Below are positions 12,305-25,763 of a DNA stretch of 64,000 bases, in pieces. Under the pieces are notes generated by a model, which worked only from the letters and a program-made list of their open reading frames with translations, had not been told where the DNA came from and made no database searches. The DNA is taken from positions 930,001 through 994,000 of the forward strand of contig JAJSPD010000005.1 of assembly GCA_021307315.1 (NCBI GenBank). Reading direction: 5' to 3'. The position numbers and the translations under genes were made by a program. The stretch is from Bisporella sp. PMI_857 (taxonomy: Eukaryota; Ascomycota; Leotiomycetes; Helotiales; Helotiaceae). Positions within the stretch are counted from its first letter, which is position 1; each line of letters begins with the position of its first letter.

Positions 12305-12684
12305 TGTGGTATTTCTTTGGTTACCCTTGCTGAGCCAGATGGCCTGGGGATGTGTTCATCATGGCGTGATTTGCCAGGTTAATACATGTTAGTCTTCATC
12401 AAGTAGGTTTTTTGGGGGGTTTTTTATTTTTTTTTAAAAAAAAAGGCATCCAGCATATTATTGGTTAAGTGTGGTAGCTGATGGCAATGGTGATGCGTAC
12501 ATAGCATAGTTAGTATAGTAATAATATGAGCTATAGCCACAAAATATTGATAATCATGGTGATTTCTTCCCCTCCCCCTACGTCTTGTTTTTTGCCTTGT
12601 TGCGGATTGTTAATTCACATCCCTCGATGTCCGCATCCAGGGGATCGATATACATCCCAGCTCATCTATGAAATATGTACGATC
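12305..12684. other. Convergent intergenic spacer
   Basis: 380 bp between the ends of the VIT/VWA gene (+) and the GH78-like gene (-). It contains a T-run/A-run (about 12412-12445) that could form a hairpin or mark poly(A) signals. No gene seen. Confidence 0.5.
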
Positions 12685-15313
12685 CTAAACAGGACAAGCA
12701 ACTCTCGCCACAAAATTATAACGGCTCTCCCCGCTAAGATCCTTCCTCAAGTCCGCATACTCAAACGTCCCAACTGTATCCCTAGGCGCCTCGATAGCGA
12801 CATGCAGATCCTGCTTCCCTCCCCTGCTATCCCCCAACTTCCAGCTAACAGACAGAACCCCCGACGGCGTCTCCACCTGGGCGAACGCCCGCTTCAACCC
12901 CATCGTGATCCCCGTCTCCGGCGCAACCACCCACCTCCGATACCCGAACCCTGCGGTCCCGCGCGCGGTCCGCAGCCCGGCGCCCCATTCCGGGAGGATG
13001 TACGTCGGTGCGCCGCCCCATGGGTGGGCTAGGCTGGTGAAGAGGCTTAGGCCTGGGGACCCGTTGCGATCTACGTATTCCCAGCTTGCGCCTGAGGAGG
13101 TGCTGGTGTTGGCGACCATGGCGCCCCAGAGGGAGTTGATGAGCGAGAGGCCGAGGGCGGAGGCGTTGGCTTGGAAGAGAGCGTCGAGGAGGAAACCGTT
13201 TGTATTGGGCGAGATAACGGTTGAGGGGTTGGCGGTGGAGGCGGCGCTGGAGTCTTTGTAGCCTGGCCATAGCTGCAGCTGGGAGAGTGCGGCGATGGAG
13301 CGTGTTGTTTGCGTGCTGTTGGCTACACCTGAAGTGATGCAGAAGGCGGTGCTTACTACGGAGAAGTTGCCTGGGTCACTTGGCGCGCTGGAGTACACGC
13401 CGAGATCGTCGTTCCAGAGGCGTGCGTTGATTGTGCGGGTCAATATTTCGGCGTGCGAGGTGTAGAGAGCGCGCGCCGTCTCATTCCCCAGGGCGTCGGA
13501 GATCTGGGCCATTTCGCGGAAGGCTTGCACAGCTAGGCAGGAGACAGCGGAGCTTCCCGCACCCGGGCCGAGAAAGGCGAAGAGAACATGGATCAGTCCG
13601 TCGTCGGGGCTGATTTGCGAGATCAGCCAGTCCATCTGCAATTGCCAGCCGGACCAGGTGCCTCGGACGAAATCGAGATCGTTGGTCAGGCGAATGTAGC
13701 TGTACAAGGCACTAAGGCCGAGGATCTGGTAGTCTGAGAGCAAGTACGATCCTGTTGGTGCGAAGGGTTCGACGATCGATGGATCGTAGCCCATGGGTGG
13801 ATCAATGTTGAACTGACCGTTTGGGAGCTGTGATATCAGGAAAAAGTCAAACGTGCCTTTGGAGATGTCATTGCGGGAGGTGCTTGCGCTGACGATGCGA
13901 ACCGTATGGTAGAAGTCACCTAGCCAGACCAGTCGATCGCGCTTTGGGCCATCGAGGCACACAGACTCGAGGTTGGCTTGGGTTCCGTATTCTGCAAGAA
14001 CATCCGACGAAGTCATCTTGTTGGTGTAGAGTGTTGTTCCATTAGCTGTGTCGGTGACTACAACGTTGCGCACATATACCTCCTGATCTTGATATGCTCC
14101 AAACCCGAAGCTTCCGGCGAAGGAGATGCTACCTCCAGCATAGTATTCCGAGATGGAGACGTTGAGTGCTAATTTCTCATTTAGGAGAATAGAAAGGAAG
14201 CCGTTTGGTGAGAGCTCTGTAGTAACATGGTGCCAAGTCTTCTCATGCACCGTAAATGGAACTTCGAATGTGCCAAGAAGGCTTGTCGGGAGAGTTGTCT
14301 GATTGACGAAATCGTAGCCATAGGAGAGGAGGATAGAATTTGGCGGAGTGAGGGTTTTGTTAGTGTTGACAAATGTGGTAGCTTCTGGCAGTTCACTGAC
14401 AAGTTGCAGCTGAATGCCTCTTGAGTAACTAAGTGGCCATGCCTATAAAAGTTAGTTACAGCCAACATGTACATCTTTCAAACACAATCGGGCTTACTCA
14501 CGACAGACCACCAAATACCTCCCCGTTCTATGTAGGCATCAAATTCCAAGGTATAGTTTGCGAAAAAAGCTCCGTTGAGGGTTTGAGCGGGCCTCAATGA
14601 ACTCAAATGAATGCCTTTTACAGGATCTACTTGCCAAACCGACTTCTGAGTTCCTTTTTCAACGCAGGCGGTCGATGCCGCAACGGCTCCAAGCTTCCAT
14701 ATTTCGTTAAGCTTTTCATTATCAGAGTCAAACTTTCCTGGTAGCTCGCCCACATCAGTGGTGTCAACGGAAGCCTCAAACCCAACCTTTTCGAACGTAA
14801 TGCTACCTTCAGTAAGGAGCCTTATGGACTGCCATCTTTGTCCGCCTTGGAGCAGCAGTGACGTAACGATGCCCGTTGTGGTGATGTTGAATGTCTCTAC
14901 CCGGAAAGCATTTGCTAAGGAGACGGCAAAATTGTATGGGCCATCAGACCATACGTGCTCCAGTGCAATGAATGCTTCGCTGTACTTCACCTCTACCTGG
15001 ACTGGCCGATCAAGGCTAGATATCGAGAAGAGGGGATATCCAGCTCTTTCGACTCCATAGTCGATGGTTGCAATCGGTTTGGCTGTGTCAAGGGTAAATT
15101 TCTTGAAGGGTCCAGTCTTCACGTTCAGCTTATTGTCCACGCTGACTCCTTGAGGCAAGAAGACATCCCTAAAGGTGGATGTTAGCCAAGAAAAACCGGA
15201 ATGTGGGAGTCGATTGCATACTGAGAGGTCTGTTTCAGTGCGGACACCAATACATTTTGATAGCTAACTGTTGCCAGCCATACGGCACCAAATAAGGACA
15301 GGAAGGACCGCAT
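12685..15313 (-). CDS. Secreted GH78-like alpha-L-rhamnosidase
   Basis: Three exons: 15313-15222, 15168-14502 and 14442-12685, about 838 aa. Exon 1 encodes a hydrophobic leader (MRSFLSLFGAVWLATVS) consistent with secretion. The middle section (about residues 60-420) is beta-rich, with a laminin-G/concanavalin-like look. Near residue 430 comes DGPKRDRLVWLGDF, the hallmark acidic motif of the family 78 (alpha/alpha)6 barrel, followed by a helical catalytic barrel and a beta-sandwich tail. Many N-glycosylation sites are present. Family members release L-rhamnose from pectin (rhamnogalacturonan) or plant glycosides. The 3' half is strongly GC-biased compared with its flanks, as in the neighbouring VIT/VWA gene's 3' end. 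The fold is secure; rhamnose specificity is inferred. Confidence 0.87.
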
Positions 15314-16823
15314 TCTGTACAAGCAGAGCTGTGACGTTTATAGCATATGTAGAATCTAGAAACATGACGAATTGCCGGTCTTTATGAAAGTCCATCCCCC
15401 ATCTTTCATCTTGGATATGCTAAACGCATGACGACTGCTGTCTCGATCACCTCTCTGCAGTCCTATTCTTGCGAATATGCTCCCGCAGTAGCTTGTGGGG
15501 GATATTGCTCCGAGTAGTCGCCGAGTGCAAGCTGGATACGGCAACCGAATACGGTATGAAGAAGAGTGCATGCATGTATATACACAAAAACAAGACTCGT
15601 GAATTCTGTTCTCTTTCCTCTCAGGCCGTGATGGCCATTGAAGCCTTCATCTTTGAAATTCATTCTCTTTTATCAAAGGTAAACCGTAATAGAAGAATCT
15701 AGCCACAAAAAAAAAGACATGCCGTGAAGTGTTATACGTGCAGGGAGGATGAGATCCCCATCTTTCCATGTACGTTCTGTCAACAATTTAGTGTTTAAAT
15801 CTGCAGCTTTTGCCCTGACAGGGGTTGCGGGGTAGACCCACTTTCCCCAGACCACCACAGCAGCTCGGCACATCATCTTGCGGTAGTCAAAGGTGGCGGA
15901 ATAAAAGTTACCGAGATATTGAAAGAATCTCTGAGGACGTACAATTTGTACCATTTCAGACTTCTCCAGCTCTGATTGAGAAATAGCATTACATGACATG
16001 CAAACATGTCATAGAAGGTAATGCAGATGATGTATAAACCATAGGTGCAATTTGGAAGCGCTTGCATTCTTCCTTTGAAGCAGCTGATTTATATCAAGCA
16101 GAAGACACGACACCGGAATCGAAATGGACGTCTTTCTAACAGCTAGGCAACACCCGTGACAGACCAACAGAAAGAATATGCGGGAGTGTGCAAGACTAGG
16201 CAATGGAGAAGGATAAATTACAACAGCAATTGTCTGTACACCAAACCCCTGATCAAATAAAAAGCCTTGCGCGCCTAAATTGGCATGGGCATCCACATAA
16301 TTCTTACTAAATTTGTACGTTCTTGAACATACAATGAAACATGAAGGTGCTTTCATACTTGGCTCCTTTCCACTCTGAGCAAGGAAGCACGCGCACAAAA
16401 AGGTAACCAAAGGCAGGGAGGGTCGGATCAGATTGCGCTCAAAGCCCGAAGCTCGGAGAAGCCGTAAGCGGTTTCTAGACCTGGATGGCGCTGGGGCATC
16501 ATGATATAGCAAGAATAGAGAATGGACAACGCAGCTTGGGGTTATAATATGGTAGTCTCCTAGTGAAAGCGCGGTGGGTTCAGGATGGTTCATCAAACGA
16601 GGCGAATACATACTCAAAATGACCGATCATTGTTTCGCGTACAACGGTACCATATATAGGCACTTTCAAAGCATTTTCGAGGCTAGTAGCATTTTATTTC
16701 ATAAGGATTGCCTCTCATGGCGAGAACTTGCGTCGTAACGCAACCGCTTGGTATTTATATCGTACAATGCCCTTGTATCGGGCAAGAAGTCTGGCTGTTG
16801 ATTCCATACATAAGATGCCATGG
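15314..16823. other. Intergenic region between GH78-like gene and SAM37
   Basis: 1.5 kb holding the promoter of the GH78-like gene and the 3' flank of SAM37. The longest open frame (16009-16617, -) is a 202-codon string without recognisable domain or splice logic, and I do not call it. Confidence 0.45.
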
Positions 16824-18232
16824 TCATATGCTAGCCTCTACCACAGGCTCTGCTGTCAGATTTCCCGATTCCCTATCTTTCTCAAGCCGTACCTGAGAGT
16901 CCATCTGATTAGCAAACGCCCCCAATACGGCGCCAGCCTCTCCGAAAGCCTCGAGACCAGCTCTGCTTTCGCTTTCCGCTTCTGTCGTGGAAAGCGATAT
17001 CAGGCCGGATTGAACCGCGTAACCCGCCGCAAGTCCGATGCCTGCTATCAGACCCCCTACCAACCCGACAACCTGCCAAGCTGAGCTCTGCTCCTCCACA
17101 GCGGATTTTCTATTAAGTTGCGTCGCTCTCCCGTTTCTTCGCCATTGACCAACCACTGGCAAAGTATCTGCTACTCCTGAGAGGAATGCCCCTCCTACCC
17201 CGAGCGTGCCGCCATTATCTGGAACTCTCCAAGGTAATATCCCCTTTGTCTTCACCCCACTTGCTTCTTCTGGCTTTGCGAGGAATGCATCATCCAGGGT
17301 AGCCTGCGGCCCAAAAACACTGTCGCACAAGACCTCGGTCCACGAACACAGATCAGGAAATTTCCCCCGCATAGTCTTGCTCAACCACGGCTGCGGCAGG
17401 TCCGGCAACAGCATGAGCGCCAAATATCCCAGGACCAAACAATCCAAGCTCGAAAACTGCTTGTTGCTCACGAAATACCGCTTGGTTTCTCTCAGCTCTT
17501 GCAACGGCGCGAAGAACGCGGTCGCAAGCGCATCGAGTCGGATCTGTGCCTTCGACTCGGGCGACGCGGAAAGGAGGGAGGAAACGGTAGAGCGCGGCCT
17601 GCGTAGGCTTTGGGGGATGATGGAGGGAGAAGAATCGTCTTCCACAGCGTCGATATCGAGGGATGAGAGGCCGAGGTGTGCCGTTCGTGCTTTAGCTGCT
17701 GCGCGGATGTTGGGTGGGCTGAGATATGGGAGAGGGAAGGGTTGGATTGTGTTATACAGAGGCCGGGTGACTGAAGAGTAGTTTTCGGAAGAAACGTACA
17801 GGGAGAGGTCGAGGAGGGGACGGCCATTGGATTCGATGAAAGTGGAGAATCTGCCATTGTTAGACATGATTTATGAACAGGGCGGAGCACGAACGCAATA
17901 CAGTCAGCGCCCTCTTCCTTTGTCAATTTGGAGTCTAGGACCCAATCTCCTGCTGAGTATTCTGCTATGTACCGTGCTATGTTCCGGAACCCGCCAATCC
18001 AGATCTCACCATTCCGCAGCGCGGGCAGTTCATCTATGAAATCAGCATCGGAACCTAGAAAGGAAGAGGATAAGGCAGTACTTGTGGGACTTAGCGCTGG
18101 GTTACTGCTTGCAATGAGCTCCCATTCTCCGCGTGGCACAGCTTGTTGAAGGTATGCAATGGCTGCTAGACATTGCGGATCGAGAGAGGGAAGAGAGAAT
18201 GCAGGACCCCAGACATGGAGTTGAAGAACCAT
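16824..18232 (-). CDS. SAM37: SAM37/metaxin-like mitochondrial outer-membrane sorting subunit
   Basis: Two exons, 18232-17895 and 17850-16824, about 454 aa. The intron is only 44 bp (TCTAAC before the acceptor), and splicing joins CIA to FSTFIESNGRPLLDLSLYVSSENY-type sequence, conserved in fungal Tom37/Sam37. The N-terminal third is a GST-N-like (thioredoxin) domain with LHVWGP and NPALSPT; the centre carries a GST-C-like region (FVSNKQFSSLDCLVLGYLALML); near the C-terminus (about residues 375-395) a Gly/Ala-rich hydrophobic stretch is a plausible outer-membrane anchor. In the SAM/TOB complex this protein works with Sam50 and Sam35 to insert beta-barrel proteins. The first ATG gives the expected family start. 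Confidence 0.88.
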
Positions 18233-21135
18233 ATTTTGGCAGCTCGGCTCTGTAGAGACGATGTAAAGAAAGCTATATGGCGTCCGAATGGCTCAATGAT
18301 ACATCGATCGCTATAATTAAACTGGACTTTAGAATTAAGCATAAATTTAAGGTTGACTGTGCCTCGCTAACCCTGACGCGTGAAAACGCCTGATCACGTG
18401 TAAAATCACCAGGTCGGGGGTTACCGTCACCCAGGTATCCTATTGAAACAGAGTGTGTTTCTAGACATCCGAATCTGAAATGGATGCAATTCAGGCATGC
18501 GCAAATAGAAGCCTCCCAAGGCGGAGAAAGATATCCTCCGTCGAATCGCATCTCTACATTACCCCTCCTCGCCACTTTACTTGGTGTGCCACCATTCCCA
18601 GAGTTGAGGAACCCGAGAAAACGATAGATCAGACCATGCCCCTCTCCTTCACACCACATCAAGATCAAAATTAGGGCACGTTGTGCCTTAGTTGGACCTA
18701 CGAGTTCAGGCACAATAGCGTTGTGGTCGCTTCGGCCGACTGTCCTCGCCAGCTACCAAACTTTGACTAGTATTTGCGCAGCTAAAACGCCCGTACCGCA
18801 GCAAGAATCTTGTCCCTTGATGAAAAATCGGGCCCAGCCAGTGGACTGCCGGTGCACACGACAATAAATCTGTGTAAAACAGGTAGCTAAAATAGCAATG
18901 ACGTACTCTTTGGTTTTGAAGGGACAAGATAAGGAAAGATGGTGAGAAAGGATTGACACTGAGGGGTGTTTCTGAAGGAGAAGGATACGCGAACCGTCTT
19001 CCTGAAGCTCTGATGGGCCGCTCCTCCTGTACGATAATCAACCATCACAAAACGACGGTTATGCAATGCAGATCATGGGCAAAGTTTTGACAGGCTGGGG
19101 AAAAAAAGCAAGCAGGAAGCGTTAAACGAGAGATGGTATCGCTGGGGGTGTGATCGGGCGGGTCCTGGATCTTTTCCTTTTTTATTGATCATGACACATG
19201 ACTCGTGACGACAAAATGGGACCCCGATGGGACCGACGGATGGGATGATTGATGCTTATGATGATGGACGAAACCACAAAAAAGGAATTATTAATTTCCA
19301 TGGCTCGGTATTGTGGTCTATTTGGGCCGCAGCTGCAAATGAAGTAAGTATATCCTGTCCTACGGTGGTGCAGAAGCTGAGCATGTTTCATGAGTGAAAA
19401 CCAGAACATGCTGAGCTGAGGACGCATCCTGAGAGAGCATTCATTCCCCCCCATAAGTTGCTGTAGTTGCGAGCGGATAGCCTAAGCCCCCCTTTTTTTT
19501 CTGTTAGAGCTCGTAAGTTTAATTCGGAATAGATGGAACTTTAAACCCATCAAGGCCCCTATCCAGCCTTCCGCTCTGTCTTTCCTCTGTCCAGGTTTTT
19601 CCTAAAAGTTTAATGTTGACGAAAAAGTCAATTAATGCCCTGGGAAGAAAACAACACTACAACAACAACAGTGCCATCCCCCCCTGCACCCCCGAACCGA
19701 GGCTGGTGAGGGAGAGTAAGCAAGGCCGCCTTGGTCGGCTGAATGGGAACAAGCGCCTACAGAAACAGGATGTGACGTTTACCCAAGGCACAGTCCGTCA
19801 CAGGAAGATGCTTGCCCGCTTGAACCTTCTACTGTAACCCGACCTTTGACTTTTTGCGCGCGAAAATGGCGCCTATCGTGCATATACCGTCTTACCAACC
19901 CTCGAGATGGGTCCCGCCGGTCAGGTGCCATCCCATGAGCAGTCAGTCGCAGAAAAATAAGGGGACTCAATATAATGATGTATGCATTTTCCGTTTGCAT
20001 GCATTTTATGTTACATCCCGCACCTGGAACCGATCATGCTTGATGTGTTGTTAAAGTGTTTATATTAAGCTTTCTCAGCCCCTTCGTAACGCTGACTACT
20101 CCATGAGCGTATTCGTCATTACTGCAAATATGCATCTAAAATGTTCCCACTCGTTGCTGCACTGCCTAGGAATGTGCAGTCAGAATATATAACCAAAAAA
20201 CCATAATATTCGGCAAATGAAGCCATCCCTTAAAAATGCCCTTTCTAAAATATCCCAATCCCTGATCTGATGATCCGAAAAAGCCCGGTTTCCAAACTGG
20301 CTTGTAACCCATGCTGATATGCCCTCCCCCCTCCCCTACGAAACAAAAAACTCCGCATGATATATGTTGGTACAAGTATAAAGTGTATTAAAGAGACAAC
20401 CGCCTTTGCCTCAAAAAATGTTGGTACAGATGATATGGGGTGTAATAAGTGCTTCACTGAGCCTGCTCGAGAAGCTACCGAGGAGTTGGTGAGAAGTAGG
20501 TACGTCGTGTGTGATGCCATCGATCTGAATGATGGTCCCATAACCCAAAGTTCGCCATTCCATAGACTCGTTGTATGTCAACAGAATTGATGAACAACGT
20601 GTGAACTATGCTTCGTATTGGAAGGTCTCCATGGCTCGATCGAATGTGCAAGGCAAACTAGTGGTGACTGCCAGTCGGCACAAGGTAGATCGATAAATTG
20701 CGCTGAAGAGGTGATTTTCGTTCAGTAGATTTGGTGGTAACCCAGAGATGTGCAGATGCCAGTTGTGGGGAAAGGTATCGAAGTTTCAAGTGGTGGAGCT
20801 CGATTTACAGACAATAGATGTGGGAGGGGGTTATGAGTGGCAGATGTTTTTTGACATATTGCATTTCAGGAATCCCATTACTTTGTCGACTGGGGCAGAG
20901 CAGGAAGAGGACGATTGGGTGGTGGGCCTGGGCGAGGAGGCAGTTGAGATGGACGGTGGGCAGGCATTGTTGGTAAGTATTTCAAAGTGCTCAAGAAGGG
21001 ATACTCGGTGATAGTGAGGATGATGCACCGAGGCCGAGTGAAAGCTTGTATGCTTCAGCGTTGCCGGTTCGGATATACTTTGAAGTAGATTGATGAGAGT
21101 TGATTTTAAGTCTGAAGCTGCTGGGTGACTTGGTT

Positions 21136-21160
21136 TGATGGTGATGATGATGATGATGAA
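21136..21160. repeat. GAT/ATG trinucleotide microsatellite
   Basis: Tandem GATGATGAT-type repeat of about eight units, in a non-coding stretch. Confidence 0.75.
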
Positions 21161-21835
21161 CGTATTTAGCACCTTTACCATCTCTCGGGGGGGGACCACG
21201 AGGTTTATGTAGCATGTCGGGGCCAATTGAGGAAATTTGAGCATTACTCATTTGCTCAGATCGGCGCCAGTGTGTTCAGTCCAAGAATGGAATGAATTGC
21301 CAGGCCTGCCAGCCCAAAAAAAAATGAAACACGCGTGGGCCCCATGTCCGAAGGTTCAAGGGGGGTGGACGCACCAACCCAGCTTTCTGGTGCGATTTCA
21401 TCGCGGTGGACCGCCGCCAGGTACAACGCAAGGGAAAATGTCAGGCCAGGTCAGAGTTTCCATCTCCCCCCCCCCTAGGCCGCCATGGTACAGGGGGCGT
21501 GTGATGCTAAATTTACAGTGGGCTCAGCACTCTCGGCAGCGCTGGAGTAATCAGTCCCAGCATTATTGTTACTGTAATAAGTGAATAATCCACCACTGTA
21601 CTCACAGTCACTGGCAAAGCGACGCGCTGGCCCCAGGTTATCCCAGATCAGCTGGCCTCGGAGCCGCTCAATGTAGTTTAGAGCCCATGACCAGTAAACA
21701 GTCAGGCTGAACACTCAATTAATGCTGCCAACTCAAAATGAATCAAACAAACAAAAAAAAAAAGTTGCAGGGCAATCTAATCTCTTGAGTACCCTGTCGT
21801 GCGTCGTGCTACTCTTGAATGCACCCTGCGATACC

Positions 21836-21880
21836 CATCATCATCACCATCACCATCACCATCACCTTCATCATCATTTA
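21836..21880. repeat. CATCAC microsatellite
   Basis: A run of CATCAC/CATCAT units about 45 bp long, the strongest simple repeat in the gene-poor region. Confidence 0.8.
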
Positions 21881-22229
21881 TTCTCACTCACAAAAGGTTA
21901 GGTATAGCAAGGCTGCCTGCCAGTCTTTGTCCGTCCCTAGACATCTCACGCCAAGCAAATAACTCCGAAATGTGTTTGCTTAAACAATATACACTAATGT
22001 CTTAATTTGAGCATGTTTATGTGTATATTCGCCTTGGACCCAAGCATGTATCATCGGAATTAAGGTTTCTTTTTTTCCTTGCTTACGCGCACTCACCAGC
22101 TAAGCTTCTGACTGTACACTCTCACATCACTCGACGGTGTAGAAGTTGATGTGATGATAGGATCACGCTTGTAATGGTCACACACCGAGCTTTCCGAGGA
22201 AGAAATGGATATCGCTCCGTAAACCTGAT

Positions 22230-23445
22230 TCAAAATGTGGTTGGGGGGCCTTGGATGCTGGGGTTTCTACAATAGGAATTTTGTCCACAGTATGGCCGAT
22301 CATCCAGTCTTTTCCTTGCATCAAAAGCAGTAACCATAAAATGTTCACATAGCATATGTAACCATAGTGTAGCACCTAGGATAATACTGCCGAGTACAAG
22401 ATATATTACACGAAGTTTCGTTGAAAACTGGCCGAAGTACGCGTAGATTTTCGCATTGACCTTCAAGGGCTCAATGCGCAACTGATGCTTCTTTTGTAGC
22501 AACACGGGATTCAGATCTTGGCGTGTTGAAACCATGATGCTCTCTAAAGCTGATACGAAGATGTTCCAAGTTGGCATGTCAGAGGCCTTCTTGATTATGA
22601 ATCTGGAACCGTATTCCCAAACAACCTCAGGTTCGCGGTCGAGAAGTCTGAGGATGTAGAAACTGTGGCACTGATCAATTGAGTTTCTCTCATCAGATCA
22701 AGATCCCGGCCTCTCCGCAATGTCTCATCCAAAGGATGCATTTCTTTTGATCCAGCACAACATAAAAGCCTCTATCAATAGTTCTAGAGTTGCAAGCCCG
22801 ATCGTGTGGTACGGAACCTTGCTTAGTGATACATAATTGTAGATCTGGGCTTGTTCAGGACGCCAGAAGGCTGGAATTTTGGCTGTAATCACAAATACTG
22901 TAAGTCAGAATCACGCTGCAGCCAAAGCTGTAGTGAATAGTTCGGTTCCAGCTAATCGGAACTCGCATATCAGAGATCTAATTGCTTCTTTGGAACCCTG
23001 CAGGATTCTGCAGTTTGCCCGACAGCTGACCAAAGTCTCCCTTGTATATTGGTTTGGGTTTCTTGTTAGTGTAATCAATCCTGCCGATGCTCGCAGATGA
23101 AAATATGCTCATGCGAGTGAGGGCATTGTCGTAATAAAGAGTTCCCTCTGTGGGAAGCATGCTATAACCACTCGAAGTGCCGACGAGCCGCGCAAACATG
23201 ACCTCCGCCTTCACCGTGGAAAGATATTAAATGCCTTGAGTTCTGCTTGCCCATACACGTTTACCCTGACCACCAGAGCCTTGGATACAAGTTGTGGTGT
23301 CGTCACCATTCGTATCGTTTGCTAGAGCTACAATACAAAGGTCCGTGTGCTTTTCAAGTCCTTGGCAGGGGAATCGTGGTTTATCACCCACGATATACCT
23401 GGATGAGGATTTAGGCTTTACTGCTTGTACAAGGGTTTTGTAGCG
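22230..23445 (-). pseudogene. Probable decayed gene for a membrane protein
   Basis: On the minus strand three stretches read like coding sequence but are broken by stops. The first (23445 down to 23230), after a good acceptor (TTATTAG), has YIVGDKPRFPCQG and CIVALANDTNGDD; an in-frame TAA at 23229-23227 separates it from MFARLVGTSSGYSMLPTEG and SIFSSASIGRIDYTNKKPKP; a further stop follows at the end of that block. After another acceptor come segments with hydrophobic helices (VPYHTIGLATLELLIEAFMLC and VIYLVLGSIILGATLWLHML), ending at 22230. I could not find introns that remove the stops while keeping frame. It may be a real multi-exon gene that I failed to assemble. No family recognised. Confidence 0.35.
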
Positions 23446-25763
23446 CTAATAAACATATTCATGTGTTTCGACTGCATTTGCAGATTTGTTTGTTTGATGA
23501 AATAAAATAAAGCCGACATGTAGTAACAGTCCTGAGTTAGCAATAGTAGCATCTGCTACCAACCGCGTTCCAGAGAAATGATGTGCGCTTTGAATTCGGC
23601 GAAGCCGACTTCAGCTGTGGAGGAAGCGAAGGCGGAAATCAATCTAAGTTACGTGTCTAGAAACGCAAGCAAATGTTTCGTTTGCGTTGCTTGCACATAG
23701 CGCACCGCCATGGGCGGAAAGCCGTCACCCTTTTTCTCACGCTAAACGCACAAAATTAAAGATATGGCTAGATGATATTCAAAATCACCCGTACCCATAT
23801 GCCGACTTCTTCACATCTTCAACCCGAAACCCGCTTCAAGCTTGCCACTCATTAGCCTCCGAATTGACTTTAGCCGCCCCCTTTTCATCGCTTCGGCCCC
23901 TTGCAGCATCCACAGCTTCTAGAAAACGCACAGAAAACCTTCTCTCGCTTCGCACATACCACATCTACAGCGTAGTCCGCTGCACACCAGCCTATGCAAA
24001 TCTCCCCCTTTTCCCCTTACAGTACCTCCTGAGGCTGCGCACAATTGAACTGAGACTTGAGGTAATAACAAGATGTGGCAAAATGCGTGCTCCAGCTTGA
24101 AAACGTAGGCAAAACCAGCGTGAGGGAGTCGTTGTCTTTGGGTAAATGATGAATTTGAAACATGTATCAGAGAGATAGCAATCACCTTTCTAACAATTCC
24201 TCCGTTTGCACCAGAGAATTCGCTCAGATCTCCCTTCATAAAACCATTCGGCAAATCTTCGTCTGATATTGATTCATGCATGGTCTCGTACTGTACTTTC
24301 TGTCTGGTCTAGTTGTAATCTCGCCTCAACTCTCCACCTACGGAAATTTGACACTACTGACCGGTCCCCTGGGATTCTATTCTGGAATACGCCTCGTACT
24401 GTAAATTGCTTGTGCATGCTGAGATCAAAGCTCATGCAGAGCCAAATAAGCGAATCTTCAATACAAGATGTAAATTCTAGAGAATAGAAATTTACCTAGC
24501 AGTTGTAAACTGGGCAATATCTCCGCATCGAAGTTCGTTCTCTTACACCGCTTCCTCCTCCCTTTCCAAGTCCTAGTGCTCGGAATATCAACAGTGGGAG
24601 TTTAGATGACCTCACACCAGACCGCCCGGAGGTTCCAGAATAACATTCTAGTGGATCTTGGCGGTTCGTTGGCCACGTGGAGAATTTGAGGTTTGTCAGC
24701 CCCTGCGAACGGCTGGCGGTGTATGAGATTCAAACTCGGAGCATGCAAATTTGATTACAAGGACCAGCCGCACCCTGAGAGCGTTTATTTTAGGAGACCA
24801 AACTTTTATCTCCGGTGTGCATTTCGCAAGGCTGCGGTCGGAGTCTGTTTGATGACTTTGTTTTGGTTTGCTTAACAAGAAACAATGCTTTGAGCAAAAT
24901 TGAATTGCTGATGACCACGTCTATGCCTAGGCTGCAAACATTCTGTTCAGGGGGAGCAATCTCGAATGCCCCAACTCTAGGTTGCTCTTTGCAAGCGGTG
25001 AAAGAGGAGATGAGTCAATAATCCTGGAAAGGCACTGAAAGAACTTGGAAAGATTTGCAAAGTGTGACGCGCGTGACAAGGCTGAACAGGAATCTATGTT
25101 ACAAATCTCGCTGTTGCTCTGGTACGCTAAGAACGGGGCCGATAAGAGGGAAGCGTATCTTTTCAGCTAGCATGCCCGTATCTGTATTAGATCCTAATGG
25201 TTAAGACTGTACGGAATAGATCGCACCTGACATCAACTAATCCCAACAGTCCTCAGTCGAACTGAAGCCATCAGCGTAGGATCATCACTGCTGTAATTGT
25301 GGATCGATGTAACCACGGCTTTGACGAGACTCTACCTTCACCGATCGTAGCCGTGCATATCAAACGTAAATTCCAAGATCGTCCTCGTTGTCATCTAGAG
25401 TAGAATCGCTACCGCCTCAAAATTAGATAGGTGATAGAGCATATTAGCCACTAGTATGACAAGCAGTATCTCTTGGTTTTCCTTTTGAAGTGATGCTAAT
25501 TTTGTGGCCTGCATAGACTTTACAGAGCGGCCATGTTTACCTCAAGCCCAGTCTTGTGGGGTGCATATCAGAGATCTGAAATGTGTTGTCAATCCAGCAT
25601 CCTCACTAACCATGCGTGATCTTGCATGTACTAAATGATCTCCAAAAGTGAAACTCATTCACTCAGATCGTCCTTCAAGGCTCGCCTAACAGGTCGATAA
25701 GGCCTCCAGGGTATTTGTAGTTCCAACCCATGGTCAACTGATGCGTAACAGGTGGACCGCAAT
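23446..25763. other. Intergenic region, about 2.3 kb
   Basis: No gene that I can support. An inverted repeat (GCAAGCAA .. TTGCTTGC) lies near 23665-23696. Short frames at 23687-24100 (+) and 23919-24281 (-) overlap each other and show no domain. Confidence 0.4.

Larger units (their letters stand above)
18233..22229. other. Gene-poor region, about 4 kb
   Basis: No supportable gene. Open frames are short, lack recognisable domains and are partly produced by simple repeats (the CAT/ATG repeats near 21136-21160 and 21836-21880 translate as poly-His or poly-Ser). There are homopolymer runs (C-runs near 19448 and 21468; A-runs near 21752). It could hold a non-coding RNA or lineage-specific exons that I cannot recognise. 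Confidence 0.4.

Noticed and set aside
16009..16617. 202-codon open frame on the minus strand between the GH78-like gene and SAM37
   Set aside because: No recognisable domain and no splice partners; lies in sequence that looks like promoter and 3' flank.
20991..21251. Open frame with a poly-His run
   Set aside because: The His run is the translation of a GAT/ATG microsatellite; nothing else supports coding.
23665..23696. Inverted repeat GCAAGCAA/TTGCTTGC
   Set aside because: Short, 14-nt loop, no T-run or flanking gene to make it a terminator or regulatory hairpin; could be chance.
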